DNA from: Vicia villosa
Lineage: Eukaryota; Streptophyta; Magnoliopsida; Fabales; Fabaceae
Direction of reading: 5' to 3'
Length of the DNA stretch: 64,000 bases
Assembly (NCBI RefSeq): GCF_029867415.1
Contig: NC_081185.1
Location: forward strand, 116,105,987-116,169,986
How positions within the stretch are numbered: position 1 is the stretch's first letter; every line of letters starts with the position of its first letter. Below the pieces are notes generated by a model. It was not told the origin of the DNA. It did not search any database and was given only the letters and a program-made list of their open reading frames with translations. This document shows positions 1 through 11,600 of the stretch, piece by piece. The translations under genes and the position numbers were made by a program.

Positions 1-2
1 AC

Positions 3-1607
3 TATGTTAAGGGAGCTTCTTATTTTGGTTATGCTAAAGGAGTAGCAAGAGGCATTGCACCAAAAGCTAGGCTTGCTATGTATAAAACCATTTGGGCAGA
101 AGGCCGTTTGGCTTCCGATGTTTTAGCTGGAATGGACCAAGCAATTGTTGATGGTGTTGATGTGATTTCAATTTCCATGGGATTCGATGGTGCTCCGCTG
201 TACGAAGATCCTATTGCAATAGCTTCTTTTGCAGCTATGGAGAAAGGGATTGTTGTTTCATCTTCTGCAGGTAATGCAGGACCTGATCTTGGAACCTTGC
301 ACAATGGCATCCCTTGGCTAATTACAGTGGCTGCAGGAACAGTAGACAGAACTTTTGGAACTCTTGTTTTGGGAAATGGACAAAACATCATTGGTTGGAC
401 TTTGTTTCCAGCAAATGCTATAGTGGAAAATCTTCCACTTGTTTACAACAAAACTTTATCTTCATGCAACTCAGAAAAATTGTTATCTCAAGTTGACAAA
501 CAAGTAGTCCTTTTTTGTGACGACGAATCAACGACAAACTCAACGTCAGTGTTTCATCAAATCAATACTGTTGCAGAAACAAATGTGTTAGGAGCAGTTT
601 TTGTTTCTGAAAATCCTAAATTAATCGATTTAGCAAATATTTACTCCCCGATTATCGTAATCAAGCCAAAAGACGCAGAATCCGTGATCAACTATGCAAA
701 AAGTCATCAAAATCCAACAGCAAGTATTAGGTTTCAAGAAACATATGTTGGAATAAAGCCAGCACCAACTGCAGCAGAATACTCTTCAAGAGGTCCTTCA
801 CATAGCCTTCCATGGATTTTGAAGCCTGACATAATGGCACCGGGCTCTAGAATTCTCGCTGCCTATGTTCCTCGTAAAGCATCGGGTAGAATCGGCTCAA
901 ATGTGTTCTTATCAAGTGACTACAATTTCATGTCAGGAACATCAATGGCTTGCCCTCATGTTTCCGGCGTTGTTGCTCTTCTGAAATCTGCACATCCACA
1001 ATGGAGTGCTGCTGCTATACGATCTGCATTAATAACCACAGCTAATCCTATGGATAACACACAAAGTCCTATTAAGGATAACGGTTACCCTACTCAACAA
1101 GCTTCTCCTCTCGCTATCGGTGCTGGTGAGATCGATCCTAATAGAGCAATGAATCCAGGTTTGATATATGATGTTACTCCACAAGACTATGTTAATCTCC
1201 TATGTGGTTCAAACTTCACAAAGAACCAAATTTTAACAATTACAAGATCAAGTTCTTATGATTGTGAAAACCCTTCTTTGGATCTTAATTACCCTTCATT
1301 TATAGCTTTTTACAGTAACAAAACAAGATCAATGGTTCATAAATTTAAGAGGACTGTTACTAATGTCGGTGATGGTGCTGCTACATATAAAGCTAAAGTG
1401 ACACATCCAAAAGGTTGTTTGGTGACAGTGTCACCTGATATATTAAGTTTTAGTTACAGAAATGAGAAACAAAGTTACTACATTGTCATAAAGTGTGTTA
1501 TGTACAAGAAGGAAAATGTTTCATCTGGGGATCTTGTTTGGGCTGAAGATGGTGGAACACATACCGTTAGAAGTCCTATTGTAGTGGCACCAAGTGGAAT
1601 TGTATGA
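3..1607 (+). CDS. Subtilisin-like serine protease (SBT1-type subtilase), 5' end outside window
   Basis: The frame is open from the left edge of the window, so this is the C-terminal part of a gene that starts upstream; the first methionine inside the window (position 78) is internal. What is visible is typical of secreted plant subtilases: the oxyanion-hole asparagine in SSSAGNAGP (about 240-280), a protease-associated (PA) domain insertion, the catalytic serine in GTSMACPHVSG (about 937-970), and a C-terminal fibronectin-III-like domain with KRTVTNVGDG. The catalytic Asp and His lie upstream of the window. These enzymes are secreted and cleave protein or propeptide substrates in the cell wall. 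The stop is TGA at 1605-1607. No frameshift or stop interrupts the visible part, so the gene is probably functional. The exact subfamily is not certain. Confidence 0.93.
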   Translation, partial: YVKGASYFGYAKGVARGIAPKARLAMYKTIWAEGRLASDVLAGMDQAIVDGVDVISISMGFDGAPLYEDPIAIASFAAMEKGIVVSSSAGNAGPDLGTLHNGIPWLITVAAGTVDRTFGTLVLGNGQNIIGWTLFPANAIVENLPLVYNKTLSSCNSEKLLSQVDKQVVLFCDDESTTNSTSVFHQINTVAETNVLGAVFVSENPKLIDLANIYSPIIVIKPKDAESVINYAKSHQNPTASIRFQETYVGIKPAPTAAEYSSRGPSHSLPWILKPDIMAPGSRILAAYVPRKASGRIGSNVFLSSDYNFMSGTSMACPHVSGVVALLKSAHPQWSAAAIRSALITTANPMDNTQSPIKDNGYPTQQASPLAIGAGEIDPNRAMNPGLIYDVTPQDYVNLLCGSNFTKNQILTITRSSSYDCENPSLDLNYPSFIAFYSNKTRSMVHKFKRTVTNVGDGAATYKAKVTHPKGCLVTVSPDILSFSYRNEKQSYYIVIKCVMYKKENVSSGDLVWAEDGGTHTVRSPIVVAPSGIV

Positions 1608-2060
1608 GTTCTTGAGTTTTCTTTTTTTTTTGTCTTCATTTTTCTGCATCTTTTGTGGGACCCTTAGAAAAATAATTGTATGAACTTTTGTTTTTACTGT
1701 CCTAATTAGGTGAGTCACATAGGACTAGACATGTTTGTGAAAGTGTACCAATTCAGAAAGATTTGGACCAAAATGGGATTTTAGTGAAAAAAATTGCATG
1801 CACTAAAAAACAAGTCTCTTATTTGATCTTGTGACTCATTGCATTGGATCTTCTTCACTTGAATTTAGTGATAGATCACGGGTCAGGAGGAGCCATGTAG
1901 AAATGACAAGCACGCAGAGATAATTCACTTGCCTCTCGAAGAACTCAATTTACTAATTTGGACAAAACTCAAATAAATACAATCATTCAAAATAAAATCA
2001 AAATAGGAAATGTCACCTTTAATATTGTTGAAATTATCTACCATCACTTTTTAAGGAAAT
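1608..2060. other. Intergenic, no gene seen
   Basis: This is the AT-rich 3' flank of the subtilase, with a possible polyadenylation region around 1665-1685. No other gene or repeat is recognised. Confidence 0.5.
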
Positions 2061-2122
2061 TTGTTTGGCTACCTCCCAACCTTCTAGTCCACCTCTGGTG
2101 AAAAACCTAAACTACCCCTGTC

Positions 2123-2676
2123 TTCGGAAATGCATTTCCAAAATGCAAGAAAAAGGTGTTTTCGGAGATGCATCTCCGAAAGCGGCTTTTTTTTTTTTAA
2201 AAAATTGTCTTATTTTGGAAGTTCATTTCCGAAAACAGCATTTCGGAAGTTCATTTCCGAAATACTGCGCGTTTTGCAGATTAAGCAAAACAGCCCCCCT
2301 CCCCCAATTCATTTATCCTAATCTTCTTCCAAACTCAACCCCAAAGAGATTTTTCTGCAAACCACTTCCAAGCTACATCAAAGGCTCCATCTACTTGCTC
2401 TACTACATTCAAAAGTCCTCCAATCTATTCAATCGGTAAGCATTTTGATTTTAAGATCTATGATTAAAATTTATATTAGGGTGTTTACAAATAGCAAAAA
2501 ATGTATTAGGTTAGGTTTGTACTGATATTTAGGATGTTTAGAATGTGTAGACATAGGTTTGATTTAGGATTTTGGGGTATGCCATTGGAGGTTGCAGAGA
2601 ACTTCTGCGCAGGGGTGTTTCGGAAGTTCATTTCCGAAAACACCTCCATTCCCAGTTTCGGAAATGAACTTCCGAA
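2123..2676. repeat. Six-copy array of TTCGGAA-type short palindromes before the PMD gene
   Basis: Six imperfect palindromes of about 21-23 bp are seen at about 2123, 2158, 2213, 2241, 2618 and 2656. Each has an arm close to TTTCGGAA and the matching TTCCGAAA, joined by a 5-6 bp centre such as GTTCAT or ATGCAT. The first four lie upstream of the likely transcription start of the PMD gene. The last two lie in a probable intron of its 5' leader (donor near 2435, acceptor just before 2749). They may be protein-binding sites or part of the repeat family that carries this gene. Confidence 0.75.
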
Positions 2677-2752
2677 TTGTATTAGAAGTGCAATTTTTTT
2701 TAGTTTTTACTGTTGTCTCGCATATTAATCGATTTCAACTGTTTACAGGAAC

Positions 2753-4103
2753 ATGTCAGGCAACCAACCAGCACGCATCAGACAGGGTAGAGAGACCCAG
2801 ACTACGTCGGCTAGACGCGAGCGGGCGGCGGCGCAGCTGGCGTCGCCACAGGGACGGGGGCAGGGCCAGGGACGACGTGTGCGAGTTCCTGTGGAGATGG
2901 GCGAGGGTACCTCCTCATCTGGATCTAGGAGTAGGCTGGCTCGAGTATCTTCTTCCCGCCAGCCAGAGGAGGAGGAGGAGGTGGCAGTGCCATACCACGA
3001 GGCGGAGGGGGTACCGGATGTTGACCCTCCACCCGGGGAGGAGGATGAGCAGGAGGACAGCTACCCGGGAGGGCCCATTGACACTTCCGTGCTGATATCC
3101 TACCGCGACCACGTCGCTCGGCGGATCTGGGAGGGAGAGGTATTTTTTATAATTTGCCCGACTACATTATTTAACCGTTTATAATTTAGACGTTTATTCA
3201 ATATTTTATTAACCGTTTATTTAACCGGTCTATGTAACATACTTTTTTATTTGTTTTTTTGTAACTGGAGAGAGAGCGGTTGAAAATGGTGAACCACGCC
3301 CGGAAGATTTTTAGTTTGTTTAAACCGACTGCTGAGTGGTTTAACGACTCGGTGAGAGCTTCAGGGCTTAGTGGGCTCTGCATGACGGGGTATTCCACCA
3401 TCAGCCACGGCATGCAGGGGGCCTTTGTGGAGCGCTGGCACAAGGAGACGTCTTATTTCCACTTGCCGGTTGGGGAGATGACGATCACCTTGCATGACGT
3501 GCAGTGTCTTCTCCACCTGCCGATCAGGGGTCCGCTGTTGGCCCACTCCCGGATCCAGAGGGTCGAAGCCAGTCAGTGGATGGCGCTCTATTTGGGCATG
3601 GAGCCCGAAGCTGCTGACTACGAGTGCATCACGACATCTGGGCCTCATATCCGGTTCACCGCACTGAGCTGCTATTTCGAGCACCACCTGGACGCGGCGG
3701 CCGAGCCTGAGGAGGCGGGTGACGAGCTATTTACACAGTATCACCGTGGCTGCGCTCTCCGGTGCTGGTACATGCATGTGGTAGGCGCTGCAGTCTTTGT
3801 GGACAAGAGTGCAAGGTACGTCGACGTGACCTACCTCCGCTACTTCATGGACCTGACCACCGTTCACCAGTGGAATTGGGAGGAAGCTACTCTGGCATAC
3901 CTATACCAGAAGCTGAGTGAGGCCTCCAACTGGAGGACGAGGCAGTTGACCGGATCCTGCACACTACTCACGGTACGTTTCATTTTAATTGTTCCGTATT
4001 TATTTATGTTTCGTATTTGTGTTTCGTATTTACTTATGTTTCGTATTTATTTATGTTTCAGAGCTGGATCATCTCCTACTTCTCCCGCATCCCGTATTTA
4101 TAA
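2753..4103 (+). CDS. Plant-mobile-domain (PMD, aminotransferase-like) protein, three exons, C-terminally truncated
   Basis: Three exons fit with phase-0 junctions: 2753-3139, 3271-3972 and 4062-4103, with GT donors at 3140 and 3973 and AG acceptors just before 3271 and 4062. Exon 1 encodes a low-complexity Arg/Gln/Glu-rich N-terminus ending in SYRDHVARRIWEGE. Exon 2 encodes RERLKMVNHARKI and then the PMD core, including FHLPVGEMTITLHDVQCLLHLPI and WNWEEATLAYLYQKL. PMD proteins are often carried by transposable elements; some domesticated relatives (MAIN/MAIL type) act in silencing and meristem maintenance. Exon 3 begins like the family (SWIISYFSRIP) but stops after 13 codons, so the C-terminal third is missing and a different repeat follows. 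The sequence is much more GC-rich than its surroundings. It is probably a transposon-derived gene copy, perhaps no longer functional. Confidence 0.72.
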
Positions 4104-4104
4104 T

Positions 4105-4200
4105 TAACAAGAAACGTGTTTGGCTGAAGTGGCATGGCGCGTTTGTTTGGAACTGAGACGACCTGGGTTCGATCCCAGCGTCGTGCAATGTTTTTTTCAT
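4105..4200 (+). mobile_element. tRNA-like (pol III A-box/B-box) module, SINE-like
   Basis: An A-box-like TGGCTGAAGTGG lies at 4121-4132 and a B-box GGTTCGATCCC at 4166-4176. The B-box sits in a hairpin with a CTGGG/CCCAG stem, like a tRNA T-arm. No complete acceptor stem or anticodon arm of a real tRNA can be built. It directly follows the truncated PMD gene. It is most likely a tRNA-derived SINE piece or a tRNA-like segment of an LTR. Confidence 0.4.
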
Positions 4201-4699
4201 AATGTTTTGTTTCAGATCCAGTGTCCCTAGTCTCTGAAGGAACACCTTACGCCTGCATATCAAAACCGTCTGATCACCTGAGATGCAAATCCAACGCTCA
4301 TCAACTGCAAGTCTACCATGGACTTCTCAAATGCACCACACGGGATCAGCTAAGCACCTTTTTCTAATTTTTTTTCTATTCTATTTCATGTTTTATTTAT
4401 CCATTTGATTATATAACTTGTTTTTTTTGTTTATTTTGTAAATCCTTTAAAAAAAATCTTTTTAAGGAATAAAACTCCTTTAAAATTTCTTTTTTTTTCT
4501 CATAAAAAAAACATAATATATTTGATTATTATTAAACAATTTTATTTTAATTGTTTTAAATTTGATTTAATTTGTTTAAGTTATTTATTTAATTAGGTAG
4601 ATAATTGTTTAGGTTTAGATATTTAATCGAAGTCTGTCTTTTCACTGACTTAATTAATTAGGTTGAAAAACCAATAATTAATTAAATCAATGTTATTTA

Positions 4700-6160
4700 T
4701 TCTATTAACTAGAGTTAACTTACGCCCGAATCAGGGTTTGCGAGAATATTGCCCTACACTAAAAAATATTTTTGTGTGTCCTTTTCAGGGTTGTTTTCAG
4801 ATGCTTTCCGATTATGCGCCACGCCTTTTACGAAGCTAAGTCCCGACTCTATTTTCTTTTATTTTATTATTTATTCCTTATTTGCATTATAAAATTGTTA
4901 TTAGGGCTAAAACCTCGAAAGTCAGTGGACTCTTTTGCACTCACGTCTTTTTGCCTTTGCTTACCCCTTTTTCAGGGTTAACCCCGAGGCTTCCCGCCAA
5001 CCATATCAGATCAAATTCGAAGCTAAGTGCCTATTTACTTTATTCATTTTAAATTTCTTTATTCTTTATTTTTAGGGTTAGCCGTGTTTGCCTCCGGATC
5101 GATCATGCACTCACCCTGTTTTTTTGCTTGCCATTTTTTTTCCGCCTTGCAGGGTTTGCCAAATGCCAAAGCTTTGCATAGTCGGTAACCCTAAACCCTA
5201 ATTATTACTTATGTTAGACTTATTTGTTTATTATTCCGCTGGTTTCAATTTCCCTCTCCCTCCGCTGGTTTCAATTTCCCTCTCCCGTTATTGCTTTAAT
5301 TATTAATTGCTGTGGTTAGTAATTTTAGGGAGTAATAACTTTGAATCGAATCTAGAATCACTTAACTATAAGATAAATATCTGAAACTGGTCACGTGATT
5401 GGTGCACACACGCACACTTTTAAGGGTAACCTCTCTGTTGCCTGTTGCCTTGTTGCCTTGTTGCCTGTTGCCTTGTGTTTTTGCAGAATAGCCAAAGTCC
5501 CTCGAATACGAGGATACCTCAGCAATGTTGCCCTCGATTCATTCAAAGGTCATAAGCCCCTAATGATGCTGCCTTCGATTCGCCAAATATGACCTCGTCC
5601 CTCAAAGTTGCCTACGAAGTGCTGAGGTATCCTCTGGTTGCCTAAACGAAAAATGGCTATTCTGGTTCTTCCCTTAGACTACCTGCCTCTCTATGGAATA
5701 GGACAGTCTTATGGCGAACGAACTATCGATGACCCTTCAACCTCCAAATGAAAGGCTTCCTGCCCTCTTATGGCATGGATAGACCCTTTCACCCCGAAAG
5801 GCTAAAAGAACATTTTTCATCCAACCAGGTAATTTGCCCTTAATTGCATGCTCTGGTTTAAAATCTTTTTTACCCTTTTCTCAAAAATCTTCAAAAAGCT
5901 ACGCTTATTTACAAGCTAAAGTCTTATTTCTTTTCTACACTTTTTCTTTCAAAAGAGCAAAGCAATTAAGAGCCCATGGAAAACCATGGATGCAAAGGGT
6001 GCCTTACACCTTCCCTTTGCATAATTACCCCCCGAACTCAGTTTTTATTTAAAAGGTTTTTCCTGTTCTTTTAGCCTTTCTAATATTTGGATAAAATAAA
6101 AGTCGGTGGCGACTCTTGCTATCCGTACATTTCGATAAAAAGTCAGTTCACCGTATTACA
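4700..6160 (+). mobile_element. LTR-like sequence of a Ty3-gypsy (Tat/Ogre-like) element; left end not defined
   Basis: The right part carries sequence I associate with LTR ends of legume Tat/Ogre-type elements: a GGTGCCTTACACCTTCCC stretch near 6000, an ATTACCCCCCGAACTC stretch near 6030, then GTCGGTGGCGACTC at about 6101. It ends in GTATTACA at 6160. Short TTGCCTG/TTGCCTTG repeats lie near 5430-5480. No coding region is found. The left end at 4700 is a guess; the region from 4200 to 4700 is AT-rich with nothing recognised. Confidence 0.4.
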
Positions 6161-6834
6161 CTACTACTTGACCAACTAACACTGTGGCGAAGTGATGAAG
6201 GATTAATGCACAGAGCACACACACGTTTCCTAGTGTATCGGTACACCCACCACTACTCCACCCCATTTTCGTTCTTAAAAACAAATATATGAACACAGTT
6301 GTTTGTTCCAGTATTACATCTTATTTTCAAATCCAATTTTTCTGCAGATTTCAATATACTAACAGAAATTAAAAACACATACTTTATAAGATTTAACTAT
6401 GAATAAATATAATATGTTAATCTAACAATTACCCCATTATACTAACCCACAATGATTAGGGATTCTCCCCCTTACCTCTTGATTTCTCCTCCAAAACCCT
6501 AGTTCCTCTTCTTGTTCCTCTCCTCCACTTCTATTCTTCAAAACCAGCAAAATGAGCTAATGATTCTTCTACTCTTCATTTCCTCTCTTACTATCTTTAT
6601 TTGTTATATTGGACTTTAAAAAAAATAACACCCCCTAATTACTTATAACTCCAATAAATAGGCTCAATTAATCTAACTCTCTAATAACTTAATTAATTCT
6701 ATTAAACACAAATGCACTCAAGTTTAATTAATTAAATTAATAATTAAATCTCATAACGATTAAATAATTAATTAACACACCAAGGAGTAAAAAATATTAT
6801 AGTAAAATAAATACTATAAAAACGGGCTGTTACA
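6161..6834 (-). mobile_element. Possible LTR, minus orientation
   Basis: Read on the minus strand, the segment starts TGTAACAGCCCGTTTTTA at 6834, a start typical of some plant Ty3-gypsy LTRs, and continues as AT-rich sequence. The other end is uncertain and no target-site duplication was found. No gene is present. Confidence 0.3.
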
Positions 6835-8160
6835 TGTAACCTTATGAGGATTGGAATGATATTTTCGTGCGGTTGAGAGGGTGAGACGATGTCTCTATGT
6901 CGATCATAGAGGAGACAAAAGCCCTTCGTTTTCCTCTATCATGGACAATGAATCCTCAGCTCATCAAGGGGATATACTTCATCTCCTTTTCTCCCCTTGA
7001 AAGTGAGGTGATCTAGGTTTTAAGTTGTTTCTAGCTCATGAGCGGTAAATTGAAGAGGTTGGTGTTCTCTCCAGTAATAGTATGTTGAAGTTGTTAGTCT
7101 TCTCTCCACAAAATTTGCATGCTTTTACACGGGCTAAGCCTAGATCTATTTTGACAGTTCTCAGTTCATCTGGAATAACTTCAAGTAATTTTTGAATATG
7201 CTTTCTTGTAGGAAAACAGTTTGAAAATTTGTTTTAGTGTGTGTGTGCGCTTTAGCCATGTGCTTTTACGATAAAGTCATTATGCTTTATAATTGGTTCA
7301 CTCATTACTAATTAAGGTAGGGATTTTAAGCACTTCAAGACTTTTCCAAATGCTTTCTCTTTTGTAGACACTTGCTTGAGTAGCTTGAGATGAGGCTTGA
7401 GTTATATTCCACTTGATTTCCATCACCGGATAGTCAAGTACATCAACCCTAATACTTAAGTTTGCATTTTTATGCGCTTAACCTCTTATGCTTGACTTGT
7501 CAGTAGACATTAGTAGTCATCATCTAAAATTGATGTCCTTGTTAAAAGCATATCACCTGCAAAACAAGGTTCCACAGTTTTCATCAACTAAACACCCCAC
7601 ATTAATGGGTTCCTAGTTCATCAAAGCTAAAAGACCGAAAACTCTTATAAGAATACACTTATAAGTGTTTGACGTGGCTTCCAAAGTAAACACAAAAAAT
7701 GGGACCAAGCCTTTTGTATTGGACGCACATCAATAGTGTTTAACCTTATTGGATTTTGGCCTAACTTTCTTACCTACTAAGCATTCGGATGACACAACTC
7801 CTCTTATATTTGCTCCCACTAATCATCATTTGGAATACTTATAGGGAGCCTCCTTATTTGAACCCCATAATAATTTGGTTCTTCTAGACTCAACATCCAA
7901 ATAATCTTATCAGCAATATATTCAATATTCTCACCTCGAACAAAATAGACATATCAACCATGGTCTGTGAGAGGAACTTATCGCACACAAATGAATAAGC
8001 AGCAACAACACTAGTGGAACCTGAAATTCTGCTTCTTTTTAGAACCATGGTAACTGATAAGACACAAGTAGAATACTAACAAAGGAGAAAGAATAATTAG
8101 AGATGAAAAGACTATGTGATAATTTGAGAGGATAGTGAGTGAATATGGGAAGTTTATGTA
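6835..8160. other. No recognisable gene
   Basis: Only short ORFs in all frames and no protein similarity I recognise. It is probably old repeat DNA linked to the Athila relic on its right. Confidence 0.4.
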
Positions 8161-8180
8161 ATAGTGAATTCATTGTTGCA

Positions 8181-8381
8181 ATTTATAGGTGTTGCAAGCA
8201 TCAAATCGTGCCACGATAAAAGCCCATCGTGCCACGATTTACTAACAGTCCAACTTTCCAACGATCTGATCTCCAACGTTCACTTCCAATGGTCTGATTT
8301 AACCGGATCATTCCTTGATGCCTTTTGGTGTGCCACGATTTACGTTAAATCTTGCCATAATCTTTACAGATGGTGCCACGA
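8181..8381 (-). promoter_or_regulatory. TATA box with upstream GTGCCACGAT palindrome array in an old Athila-like element
   Basis: On the minus strand a TATA-like CCTATAAAT lies at 8181-8189. Upstream of it (higher coordinates) are two perfect copies of ATCGTGCCACGAT at 8205-8217 and 8226-8238, and partial copies at about 8328-8339 and 8372-8381. The arrangement parallels the one in the younger Athila-like LTR at 54.3 kb, although the palindrome sequence differs. It is probably the U3 promoter region of the element whose integrase relic follows at 8.5 kb. Confidence 0.45.
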
Positions 8382-8539
8382 AAATTCCAGTAGCAAACTC
8401 AATTTTTTCTTGTCTCAAATCCTTTCTTTACTCAATTATTATCTTATCCATCTTTCTTCTTCATCCCTTTACCTAAACAAAAATAATATAAAAAAACACA
8501 TACATAGTAAAATGTACTTGAAATGAATTTGTTTTTTTT

Positions 8540-9250
8540 AATTTGTAGCCTGATGGGTTGCCTCCCATTAAGCGCTTCTCTACCGTCCTATCATGAATGG
8601 CAAGATCTAAGGTTTTGCCAGTATTAGGGACACTTTTGTCAAACGTATTTCATCTCTGACATAGTTCTTCAATCTCTATCCGTTGATTAACTTTAAACGT
8701 ATGAGCATCTCCAAGGTCCTAAATCGCTATAGTACTACCAAGGAATACTTCTTTAATTATAAATGGACCAGACCTCTTGAATTTCATCTTTTTAGGGAAA
8801 AGTCTAAGCCTACAATTATAAAGTAGGACATGTTCTCCTACATAGAAATCTCTTCTCATTAGGTTTTTGTCATGTTATCTCTTTGTCTTTTATTTATATA
8901 TTATTGCATTCTCATAAGCTTACAATTTCATTTCCTCTAACTCCTCTAATTTCAAGAGTTTCTTTCTTCCCCTTCCTCTCTCATCAAAATGTAAAGACTT
9001 AGTAGCGTAATAAACTTTGTGTTCTAACTGTATATGGAGATGACAAGCCTTGATATAAACAAGTTGGTACGAAGAAAATCCCAAACATGTCTTAAAAGGT
9101 GTCCTGTATGCCCAAATAGCACCATCTAACTTATTTAACCTATCTTTTCTAGATGTGACAACTTTCTTATCTAGGATTTATTTTAATTGCATGTTTGACA
9201 CTTTCACTAAACCACATGTAAGCGGGTGATATAGTGTGGACACTCTATGC
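8540..9250 (-). pseudogene. Athila-like integrase C-terminal relic
   Basis: Translated in pieces on the minus strand, the segment resembles the integrase C-terminal part seen intact in the element at 59.8-62 kb. An example is a stretch equivalent to [18 protein letters not shown] followed by the SGPF motif. The plus-strand text GGTTGCCTCCCATTAAGCGC at about 8555 matches the short conserved segment just downstream of pol in the younger copy (near 59,730). Many stops and frameshifts show that it is long dead. Confidence 0.6.
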
Positions 9251-9479
9251 TTGAAATTATACTTTACCAATACACCTTCTAGATACTTAATTCAGAAGTG
9301 CTTCTCCCCATCATTGATCAAGAATCCAGGGGCTCCAAACCTAGAAAAAAATATTCTTTTTCAAAAAATTAATGACATAGTGGGCATCATTATCTACACA
9401 AGCATATGCTTTGTCCTTACACATTAAATTTATTGGTGTAATTGAACCTTTCAAATTAACAATAAGAGGCACACTACTA

Positions 9480-11600
9480 TAGTGAAAAAGGGATATTGCT
9501 TACAAGTGAGCAGTAGGGGTTCTAAATGGAAGATTGAGAAGTTTTTGGGAGATAACGATTTTAGATTGTGGAAAGTGTAAATGCAAGCAGTCTTAACTTA
9601 AGATAATTGTATTGAAACATTGAAGGGTGATACATAGATTATTGAAAGCCTAACACAAGTAGAGAAGACCAAGAAGGTGGATAAGGGAAAAAGTTCCATT
9701 ATCTTGTGCCTCGAGGATAAAGTTAAAAGGGAAGTCACCAAGGATAAGTATTTGACTTCTATGTGGGAAAAACTGAATAATTGTATATGACTAAGTCTTT
9801 GCCTCATAGATTATGTTTGAAACATCAAGTATACTCATTTCGAATGGTAGGGAACAAATCCTTAGTGGAGTAGTTGATATAATTTCATAAGATCATTGTT
9901 GATATGGAGATTATTAAGGTAAAGAGTGATGACGAGGACAAGGTTTTACTCTTCTTGAGTTCATTACCCAACTCATTTTAGCACTTCAAATATGTCTTTA
10001 TTTATGTTATGGAAAGTACTATTACTTTGGATGAAGTCAAGACGGATGTGAGATCAAAAGAATTTTTAAAGATGAGATATTTGAAGATTGATGATAGAGA
10101 TGTAGGCTTAAGTGTCTCAAGAAGAGGAAGTGAGCATGGAGGAATGTCATAATCAAAAAGGCTTGACAATTCAATGTTAAAATGTTTTATTTTTCAGAAT
10201 CCTAGTCACATTAAGAGGGATTGTCCGATAGAAAGTACAATGAATATTCAGCTCAAATTGTTGTTGCCTATGATGAGGATAATTATGAGAGTGATATGAA
10301 AATAGTGATGTCAAGTTTGGAGAATAGAGATGATTGGGTCATGGACTTAGGTTAATGTTATCACATGTGTCTAAGAAAATAATACTTTGAGACTTTGAAG
10401 TTGAAGGAAGGTTGACTAGTTCAATTTTGTGATAATAAGGATTGCGAAGTTTATGGTATTGGTACAATAAGACTTAAAATGTTCGAGAAATGTGAGTTTC
10501 GTCTTTACAATGTGACATATGTTCCAGAGCTTAGGAGAAATTTGTTATTCATAAGTATGTTTCATATCTAAGCTATTGCACCTGAGTTGAACATGTGGGG
10601 TTGACTATTTCACATGGTGAAGTGATCATAGCTAAAGGGTCTAAAATATATTACTTATATAGTTTATAAGGTTACAATGTTGTTGTTCATTCATTAGTTA
10701 ATGAATACTTTCATGTAAATAATAAGTTATGGAATTTGAGGTTAAGGCATAATGGATGCTTAGATGTTGTTTCATAGCACTTTAGTGAGTTTTGCATAAG
10801 ACACTGGATTAAAATAAATTTGACCACTGAGTTGTCATGGAGTTTCTAGGGTAAGGTTGGTGCCATAGTTGCTTACTTGACCGACAAGTATTCATTTATG
10901 AGAATAGACTTCCAAACAATTATGGAGGTTTGGCGTAGGAAAACTATAACCTACTCTATTTTAAAATTCATCCGAACTTTGCTTGTTAATCAAGTCAAGC
11001 CTAATCAGCTTGATGGTAAAGTTGTGGGTTGTGTCTTCAATGGTTATTCAAGAGGTAGGAAGGATTATGAGTTGTTGAAAGTGAAACTTAGAGGATAGAA
11101 GTTCATCAATTAAATATGTATTACTTTTACTGAGTCATGTAAGGGAAAGAAAATTAAATATACGGGAATGAAGCTTTTAGATACTATGGCGGAGAATACT
11201 CAGCTTAAGGTGAAGGTTTTTACTATGGATACTTAGCTTAAGGTGAAGTTCATCTCAAAGGGATGTTTATGCAAGCCTTAAATGTTATGCTTTGAACGTG
11301 CCTGAAGGATGGTAAAAATCATAAACAAAGACCTTTGGGGAGGCATTTGAAAACAGGTGGAGTCAAAGATGGTTGAAGAATCATATTTGTGGGCTTGGTA
11401 AACTACTAAAGCATCAAAATGTGGTTTAGAGCAAGTTGATGCAAGTGAAAAAGATAAGATTCAAGCGAGGTTTGAACTTGATAAGAATTGTTTCATACAT
11501 GTATAATTGACAAAGAGAAACAAGGTGGTTGATCGGTAAATTCACATCACCATGGTTTTTAGTTAAGATGGAGATTATTGAAGTATGCCTTAAAACCTTA
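9480..11600 (+). pseudogene. Ty1-copia (Tnt1-like) gag-pol relic
   Basis: Broken reading frames resemble a Tnt1-type polyprotein in the expected order. A gag start with KIEKFLGDNDFRLWKV is seen near 9515-9570. A zinc-knuckle and protease-like section follows near 10.2-10.4 kb, then pre-integrase and integrase-like text near 10.7-11.1 kb that includes VNQVKPNQLDGKVVGCVFNGY. Stops and frameshifts occur every 50-150 bp. It is an old, inactive insertion. Possible LTR-like sequence follows at 11.9-12.0 kb. Confidence 0.65.

Noticed and set aside
4105..4200. A real tRNA gene
   Set aside because: Only the A-box, B-box and T-arm are convincing; no complete cloverleaf or anticodon arm can be built. 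The same applies at 51,834-51,905.
5185..5202. Telomere-like CCCTAAACCCTAA
   Set aside because: There are only about two units, within LTR-like sequence; too short to be an interstitial telomere array.
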